Assembly (NCBI GenBank): GCA_945876565.1
Contig: CAMCOS010000003.1
Coordinates: 1-64,000, forward strand
Source of the DNA: Lautropia mirabilis
Lineage (GTDB): Bacteria > Pseudomonadota > Gammaproteobacteria > Burkholderiales > Burkholderiaceae_B
Length of the DNA: 64,000 nucleotides
Direction: 5' to 3'
Made by a program: the position numbers and the translations under genes. This document shows, one piece after another, positions 59,508-64,000 of this stretch (its first letter is position 1; the number at the start of each line of letters is the position of its first letter). The notes under the pieces are model-generated. The model saw only the letters and a program-made list of their open reading frames with translations, was not told the DNA's origin and made no database searches.

Positions 59508-60389
59508 TTACTCCAGGCGTTCGACTCGTTCACCGAGCAAGCCTCGTGGGCGTAGGATGAGAATCAGCAGCATCAGCAGGTATAGCGACGCTTCTGAGGC
59601 TGGTGGAAAGAAATAGGCGGTCAGTCCACGAATGACGCCCACTAGGATTGCGGCCACCACAACGCCCCAAAAACTTCCTAGCCCGCCGATCACAACCACC
59701 ACAAAGGCTGCGGTCAGAATTTCTTGTCCCATGGCTGGCTGGACACCAGTGATTGGCGCCAGTAGTACGCCCGCCAGACCGGCCAGCCCAATGCCCAAGC
59801 CCGCGACAGCTGTCATGATGGGGCTTAAGGAGATGCCCATTGCCCTGACCATGTCGGGATCGTTAATGCCTGCTTTGACAATCTTGCCAAAGGCTGTGCG
59901 ATTGAGCAAAAACCAGGTCGAGGCAACAGCAACCACAGCCACGCCCAGCATGCCAACACGGTAATACGGGTAGAAAAACTCACCGAGCATCAGTTGTCCG
60001 TGTGCGAACTTTGGGACTGCAAATGCCAGGGGCGAGGCACCATAAATCATTCGCAGGGTTTGCTCGATGATCATCGAGAGCGCGAAAGTAAAGAGTAGAC
60101 TCAGCGTGGGATCTGCCTTGTAGAAACGCCGCAAAAACAGGCGTTCAATCACCATGCCGAGTATGGCCACCAAGATGGGTGAGACCACAAAAGCGTAGCC
60201 ATAGTCCATGTATTTGGTTAGCGTGACGATCAAGTAAGCGCCGATGGCATAAAAAGCGCCATGGGCGAGGTTTACCACGCCACCTAGGCTAAAAATAATG
60301 GATAGCCCTAAAGCGATCAGCAGGTAATAACATCCAAGCAACAGGCCGTTGACGACCTGTTGAAACAAAAATATCAGCTCGATGGGCAA
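59508..60389 (-). CDS. LivH-type ABC permease
   Basis: Membrane permease pairing with the LivM part of the fused protein. About eight hydrophobic helices; GLLLGCYYLLIALGLSIIFSLGGVVNLAHG and the EAA-like loop SPIMTAVAGLGIGLAGLAGVLLAP are family marks. 293 residues. Placed 62 nt after the solute-binding protein gene and 3 nt before the fusion gene, so the set is complete: binding protein, LivH, and LivMGF. Confidence 0.92.
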   Translation of the reverse strand: MPIELIFLFQQVVNGLLLGCYYLLIALGLSIIFSLGGVVNLAHGAFYAIGAYLIVTLTKYMDYGYAFVVSPILVAILGMVIERLFLRRFYKADPTLSLLFTFALSMIIEQTLRMIYGASPLAFAVPKFAHGQLMLGEFFYPYYRVGMLGVAVVAVASTWFLLNRTAFGKIVKAGINDPDMVRAMGISLSPIMTAVAGLGIGLAGLAGVLLAPITGVQPAMGQEILTAAFVVVVIGGLGSFWGVVVAAILVGVIRGLTAYFFPPASEASLYLLMLLILILRPRGLLGERVERLE

Positions 60390-60451
60390 GATGATTTCTC
60401 CAGCATTGCGCGGCGCCCCGATGGTGGGGCGCCACTACCGTGATGGCTTGA

Positions 60452-61720
60452 TTACAAGTTACAAACGTTTCCTTCTGCCATCTGTTGCTCCCGAGTGGGT
60501 AACAGGACATCGAGGGGCTCGTTCGGTCCTGGCACTGGTGCGCTGGTCGCCATGAAGTCATTGGGACCATGATTCGGATTCGGATTGGGTTCAATGGTGT
60601 ACATCTCGTAAACCATTTGATGATCCCATGGTCGGAAGTAAGCTTTGCGGTCTCTGAGCGCATCAAACTTCACATCGCCTGCAAGATAATCAATGACCTT
60701 CTCTGCATCGATTGATTTTTGTGCCGTGATTGCCTGTGCAAGAATCTTGATCGCCAAATAGTCGTTGACGGCCTGATTGTCGGGGATTTTGTTCCAGCGT
60801 TTGTTAAAAGCAGCCACAAACGCCTGCGCAGCCGGGACATTGATCTGATGGGTCCAGATGATTGGCCAGATCCCGCTAAATGCGGTTTGGCCAGCGCCCC
60901 ATACACTGCTCATGTTCATGTCAGCACCTGCAAATGGCACCTTGATACCGAACTCGTTGTACTGCTTCACAAAATTGGTGGTCTGATTGCCTGCCAAGTT
61001 GCTCATGACAAGCTCAGGGTTTTGCTGACGAATTTTCAGCATGGCTGCGCTGAACTCTGTGGCGTCAGTCGGAATCATGTCATTGGAAACAAAAATTGCA
61101 CCATTGGCGTCCATGAAGTCTTTGGTGCGCTTAAATAAGTCATGTCCAAACGCATAGTCAGCCGTGAAGGCCATCCAGCGTTTGCCCTGAACCATGTTGC
61201 GCCTGACGAGCTCGCGCCCGACGGTGCGCACGTACATCGTATTTGAGGCTTCAAGGTGAAACATGTAACGGCTGCAGTCCTTTCCGCGCAATTGATCCGA
61301 GTTGCAACCGGTTTGCAGGAAGGGAATCTTGGCACGGGTGGCGACCTGAGAGATGGTCAAGCCAGACGCAGAACTGATTTCACCCACCAGGAAATTGATC
61401 TTGTCGCGTTCGACCATCCGCTGGGCTTTGGTGGTTGCAGTCTGGGGGTTAACGCTGTCCTCGGTTAACAGTTTGATTTGACGACCCAAGATCCCGCCTT
61501 TTGCATTGACTTCTTCGACGGCGAGGGTAACGCCCATAAAGGCATATTCACCCATGGGTCCCAAGAACCCCGTTCTTGGCGTCAGGTGACCGATGATGAT
61601 TGGTTGTTCACCTTGCGCGCGTACAAAGGCGGGCATGGCTAGTCCGGCTGCTAGCGCAGCAGAGCCTTGAAGTATGGTTCGCCGATTTGGCGATTGCACA
61701 GTCTGATGCTTGGTTTTCAT
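60452..61720 (-). CDS. Tat-exported LivK-type solute-binding protein
   Basis: Periplasmic binding protein of the branched-chain amino acid (HAAT) family, peripla_BP_6 fold. Starts with a twin-arginine signal peptide (NRRTILQGSAALAAG, cleavage near FVRAQ). The mature part begins IIIGHLTPRTGFLGPMGEY. ATG 61720 has GAGGAGA 6 nt upstream and leaves this signal peptide at the N-terminus (422 residues); the frame open to 61777 is upstream leader. Binding specificity unknown: HAAT proteins bind amino acids, aromatic acids, urea and others. Confidence 0.9.
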   Translation of the reverse strand: MKTKHQTVQSPNRRTILQGSAALAAGLAMPAFVRAQGEQPIIIGHLTPRTGFLGPMGEYAFMGVTLAVEEVNAKGGILGRQIKLLTEDSVNPQTATTKAQRMVERDKINFLVGEISSASGLTISQVATRAKIPFLQTGCNSDQLRGKDCSRYMFHLEASNTMYVRTVGRELVRRNMVQGKRWMAFTADYAFGHDLFKRTKDFMDANGAIFVSNDMIPTDATEFSAAMLKIRQQNPELVMSNLAGNQTTNFVKQYNEFGIKVPFAGADMNMSSVWGAGQTAFSGIWPIIWTHQINVPAAQAFVAAFNKRWNKIPDNQAVNDYLAIKILAQAITAQKSIDAEKVIDYLAGDVKFDALRDRKAYFRPWDHQMVYEMYTIEPNPNPNHGPNDFMATSAPVPGPNEPLDVLLPTREQQMAEGNVCNL

Positions 61721-61825
61721 TGAAGGTCTCCTCGGTTTTTTGTGTTGATGCACTACACTTGCTGCGGTAGTGTTCATATACTATTCACTGTGATCACAGA
61801 TCACATTAAGTGTTAACCCTTATTT
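61721..61825. promoter_or_regulatory. Divergent promoter/operator region of the transporter operon and gntR
   Basis: The 105 bp between the two starts contain a perfect 12-bp palindrome ctgtgatcacag (61788-61799), followed at once by a second gatcaca, and an IR cactac...gtagtg (61751-61756, 61767-61772). These are candidates for binding the adjacent GntR protein. Confidence 0.5.
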
Positions 61826-62548
61826 ATGCATATGAATGTTTCGTTGCTCAATCCGGCCCCCAGACGCGAGACCTTAGGCGCTAACGTATTGGCGCAAATT
61901 AAGGAGCTATTGCTGACTGGTCAGTTAATGCCTGGCGAGAGTCTGTCGCTTAGGTCTACTGCAGAGGCCCTCGGGGTGAGTGTGATGCCCGTTCGGGAAG
62001 CGGTCTATCAGCTGGTTGCTGATCAGGCATTAGAAGTTGCGCCGAACAAGTCAGTGCGAGTGCCGCAACTGTCTGCCGAGCAGTTTGTGGAAATTACGCG
62101 CATTCGCTTGGAAATTGAGGGGTTCGCGGCTGCGCAAGCTGCCCCAAACGTGAGCACCGAATTCATTGAGTCACTGCGGGCTTTAAATGGTCGATTATCG
62201 GCGGCGATGGATCAGGCAGGTAGCAAAGTTGACGCCGTGCGACTGAACAAAGAGCTGCACTTTTCTATTTACGCGGCGGCACAGATGCCGATGCTCATTA
62301 AGATTATTGAGACCATGTGGCTCAGAATCGGCCCGATATTGAATTACGATTTGCGCGTGGGCTCAGAGCGTACTGTCAAGAAAATTGCAGTTAAGCATCA
62401 TGATGATTTGATTACCGCACTTCAGGCGAAGGATTCGGCAGCGGCTCGAGCAGCGCTTTGTGGGGATATAGAAAGCGCCTTTCAGTCTATCTACCAAAAG
62501 CAATTTGGCTCTTCGTCATTAAGCGCACAAAAAGAAACATCTGCTTGA
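61826..62548 (+). CDS. GntR/FCD transcriptional regulator
   Basis: FadR-subfamily repressor or activator. The N-terminal winged helix (LGANVLAQIKELLLTGQLMPGESLSLRS..., with GVSVMPVREAVYQLV as recognition helix) joins an all-helical FCD effector domain whose metal-type ligands include D/H residues in RLNKELHFSIY and KHHDDLITAL. 240 residues. Divergent from the transporter operon, hence its likely regulator, responding to a carboxylate from that pathway. Confidence 0.9.
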   Translation: MHMNVSLLNPAPRRETLGANVLAQIKELLLTGQLMPGESLSLRSTAEALGVSVMPVREAVYQLVADQALEVAPNKSVRVPQLSAEQFVEITRIRLEIEGFAAAQAAPNVSTEFIESLRALNGRLSAAMDQAGSKVDAVRLNKELHFSIYAAAQMPMLIKIIETMWLRIGPILNYDLRVGSERTVKKIAVKHHDDLITALQAKDSAAARAALCGDIESAFQSIYQKQFGSSSLSAQKETSA

Positions 62549-62624
62549 TGGTGCCGATGAGAGGAGTCGAACCCCCGACCTTCGCATTACGAATGCGCTG
62601 CTCTACCAACTGAGCTACATCGGC
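62549..62624 (-). tRNA. tRNA-Thr (CGU anticodon)
   Basis: A 76-nt cloverleaf with encoded CCA: 7-bp acceptor stem (GCCGATG with CATCGGC), D arm GCTCAGTTGGTAGAGC, anticodon loop TTCGTAA with anticodon CGT, T arm with GGTTCGACTCC. Identity from the anticodon. Confidence 0.96.
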
Positions 62625-62764
62625 ATAGTTTGACATTCTAGCAGAATCTTCAATAGACTCCTGCTCTGTTGGACGTGGTGATCGACTATTCGGGAGGCTT
62701 GCGTATCGCATCCAGTCGATTTGCGTGGGCGGTGATTTCAATGCTAGAATCTTCGCTTCGCCGG

Positions 62765-62840
62765 TCCCCAATAGCTCAGTCGGTAGAGCGCCGGACTGTT
62801 AATCCGTAGGTCCCTGGTTCGAGCCCAGGTTGGGGAGCCA
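62765..62840 (+). tRNA. tRNA-Asn (GUU anticodon)
   Basis: 76 nt with encoded CCA. Acceptor stem TCCCCAA with TTGGGGA, D arm GCTCAGTCGGTAGAGC, anticodon loop CTGTTAA (anticodon GTT), T arm GGTTCGAGCCC. A Rho-independent hairpin follows 16 nt later. Confidence 0.97.
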
Positions 62841-62855
62841 AGCAATTCAAAAAAC

Positions 62856-62889
62856 AGCCGTCTTTCGCGAGAAAGATGGCTATTTTTTT
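62856..62889 (+). terminator. Rho-independent terminator after tRNA-Asn
   Basis: Arms 62856-62866 and 62871-62881 (agccgtctttc / gaaagatggct, one G-U pair), tetraloop GCGA, then ATTTTTTT. Strong classic terminator. Confidence 0.93.
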
Positions 62890-62917
62890 GCCCGCGTTGA
62901 ATTTCAAGCGTTTGACT

Positions 62918-63193
62918 CTAAAGTTGTCCGGCTAACTTCAACGATGCACGCAAGGCATCATTGATTCGTGTCTGCCAGCCTTCGCCACTGGCACGCAGGG
63001 CAGCAAGCACATCGGCATCCAATCGCAGTTTTACCGGCTCTTTGGGCGACGCAGACTTCGGTCTGCCGCGCGTTTTACTTTTAAGTTTGGTGCCTTCGTA
63101 TAAGTCGGCATTCTTGAAAAAGTCCTTTGTTAGTTCTGGTGCGTCGTCAGGATCTTTCCAAGTGGCGGGCGTAGAGCGCTTTTTCGCGGTCAT
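62918..63193 (-). CDS. brnA: BrnA-family antitoxin
   Basis: A 91-residue protein with a basic, disordered N-terminal half and a C-terminal ribbon-helix-helix-like domain. Marks include PVKLRLDADVLAALRASGEGWQTRINDALR, of which the GWQTRINDALR stretch is the BrnA signature. In intact modules it neutralises the ribonuclease BrnT and represses the operon. Here the upstream brnT is a pseudogene, so this is an orphan antitoxin. An N-terminal Lys/Arg run (TAKKRS) and GRPKS hook are typical. Confidence 0.85.
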   Translation of the reverse strand: MTAKKRSTPATWKDPDDAPELTKDFFKNADLYEGTKLKSKTRGRPKSASPKEPVKLRLDADVLAALRASGEGWQTRINDALRASLKLAGQL

Positions 63194-63358
63194 TTCCTTT
63201 CCTCATACTGATGATGCGACGGGCCTCGCCGCGAGGTCCTCGCCGCGAGGTGTCCATACCAAAACTACCAATCGAGCATCCAACCATCCTGCGGTTATGA
63301 ATCGATCTTCTTGATATGGGAGTCTGGTATCTTGTGCAAGTACGAAGGGCAACTTTGA
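63147..63358 (-). pseudogene. brnT: Decayed brnT toxin gene
   Basis: The minus strand reads LPFVLAQDTRLPYQEDRF, ITAGWLDARLVVLVWTPRGE in one frame, then shifts; deleting one copy of a 14-bp tandem duplication (63224-63237 and 63238-63251) restores ARRIISMRKGNDREKALYARHLERS and a stop at 63147, inside brnA as is normal. These are the BrnT C-terminal motifs. The first 25-30 residues of the toxin are missing, with a TAA directly before the retained part. Both defects would abolish toxin production. Confidence 0.85.
63224..63251. repeat. 14-bp tandem duplication in brnT
   Basis: Two consecutive copies of cctcgccgcgaggt. Each unit contains the self-complementary cctcg/cgagg pair, which favours slippage. 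The length is not a multiple of three, so it frameshifts brnT. Confidence 0.97.
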
Positions 63359-63372
63359 TTAATCAGGGTAAC

Positions 63373-63564
63373 CTAGTCGGTGTTGTGATCGTTGGGCGCT
63401 GATGGGCCCGTCGAATCTGCCTTGCTCGTTTGATCATCGCCGTCGCTTGTCTTTAGCGCAGGCAAATACATCTTTTCGCCATCCCATTGCTGTCCGCACC
63501 AACAGCGGCCCGCCGGGTCAATAATGCAGGTGCCGCTACCGCAGCAGCGAGGATCCTCTGTCAT
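63373..63564 (-). CDS. Small cysteine-rich protein, unknown function
   Basis: A 63-residue protein with five cysteines in a tight N-terminal block: CCGSGTCIIDPAGRCWCG, followed by QQWDGEKMYLPAL and a polar tail rich in Asp/Ser/Thr. This Cys block recurs in betaproteobacterial hypothetical proteins as far as I can recall; not named. AGGAG lies 6 nt before ATG 63564. The cysteines suggest a metal or Fe-S site. No signal peptide. Its stop lies 14 nt before the truncated brnT. Confidence 0.65.
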   Translation of the reverse strand: MTEDPRCCGSGTCIIDPAGRCWCGQQWDGEKMYLPALKTSDGDDQTSKADSTGPSAPNDHNTD

Positions 63565-63919
63565 GTCTTACTCCTGGTGATTAACAAATACGTCTTTTGA
63601 TGCCATTCAAATGGGCTAGACAATTCGTGAGATGGTGTTACTTAAAATTTATGAACCACCGCACTTTTTTACAATGTTTGGTGAATCGAACGGGTCATCA
63701 TTACAAAAACTGTTGTCAAATGTTGTCTGTCGCTTTAGCTATCAATGTACACCGACACGATCACTATACTTAGATTGTTTTTACTTAAAAAAAGGCCAAC
63801 TGAAAAGGTAAAGGTATTTGTTTATCGTACAGATGCCACCTAGCCAGCGCGGTAGAGATGCCTGAACTCTTGCACGCCGCGCGTGACGCTCAGTCTCTGG
63901 CTATATCCCTTCACCTATT
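63565..63919. other. AT-richer non-coding interval
   Basis: No open frame with protein-like features and no RNA gene is apparent. The stretch has A/T runs and a TATACT near 63767 but no clear promoter pair. It may be the upstream region of a gene that continues beyond the window. Confidence 0.5.
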
Positions 63920-64000
63920 ATGTTAGCTGCCCTGATCTATCTCGCTTTACTTTGGCCTGTGGTGCGCTTGCTTAGACATTATGTACTGACCTGCCACACC
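63920..64000 (+). CDS. Possible start of a membrane protein (runs off the window)
   Basis: ATG 63920 opens a frame that is still open at the window edge. Its 27 codons start with a hydrophobic segment, LAALIYLALLWPVVRLL, as in a signal anchor. No ribosome-binding site is visible, and too little is present to identify it. Confidence 0.25.
   Translation, partial: MLAALIYLALLWPVVRLLRHYVLTCHT

Noticed and set aside
61788..61805. Canonical CRP site
   Set aside because: TGTGA and TCACA are separated by 7 nt, not 6; kept only as a general palindrome.

Overview
The window is one continuous piece of a betaproteobacterial chromosome, most likely Burkholderiales and close to Alcaligenaceae. The evidence is gene order and protein character: the mucD-lepA-lepB-rnc-era-recO chain, the pepA-holC pair, the leuS-lptE-holA-proA run, a BktB-type thiolase, and a single-chain LivM-LivG-LivF transporter. 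The family assignment is inference; no rRNA is present to confirm it.

Layout. 1-6265: envelope protease, translation and RNA-processing operon ending in an unusually short RecO. 6243-10059: a small catabolic block (TPP enzyme, zinc alcohol dehydrogenase, SDR) carrying the decayed 3' end of an acyl-CoA dehydrogenase gene. 10177-15920: BI-1 family membrane protein, holC, pepA, lptF without its usual partner lptG, cysB, and a DUF2325 gene behind a near-perfect Fur box. 15968-29222: NlpC/P60 lipoprotein, then a carboxylate and acyl-CoA metabolism region (PrpE, a GlcG/HbpS protein, Acs, MFS exporter, esterase plus cupin, ETF-QO, thioesterase, ScoAB, aminopeptidase P). 29265-33491: pyrG-kdsA-eno-ftsB. 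33509-36963: TadE-like protein, SGNH hydrolase, a low-information interval, Hsp33 and a gamma-carbonic anhydrase. 37005-47543, all on the minus strand: a probably inactive AMP-binding protein, RDD protein, a small unknown gene behind a palindromic promoter, an rRNA methyltransferase with a repeat-rich tail, HemJ, ProA, HolA, LptE and LeuS. 47640-54242: rpmB-rpmG, Cfa-like methyltransferase, luciferase-like oxidoreductase, BktB, RadC, SlpA-type FKBP and IspH.

54270-62548 is the most system-like region. A compact minus-strand operon encodes a Tat-exported solute-binding protein, LivH, the LivMGF fusion, an SDR, a lambda-crystallin-type dehydrogenase and a beta-keto acid cleavage enzyme (BKACE), with a divergent FCD-type GntR regulator. 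I infer uptake of a hydroxy acid, oxidation to a beta-keto acid, and acetyl-CoA-dependent cleavage to acetoacetate plus a new acyl-CoA. ScoAB and BktB elsewhere in the window could take the acetoacetate on. The substrate cannot be read from the sequence.

The right end has tRNA-Thr(CGU), tRNA-Asn(GUU), a BrnA antitoxin gene whose BrnT toxin partner is wrecked by a 14-bp tandem duplication and a missing 5' end, a cysteine-rich small protein, and an AT-richer, apparently non-coding tail.
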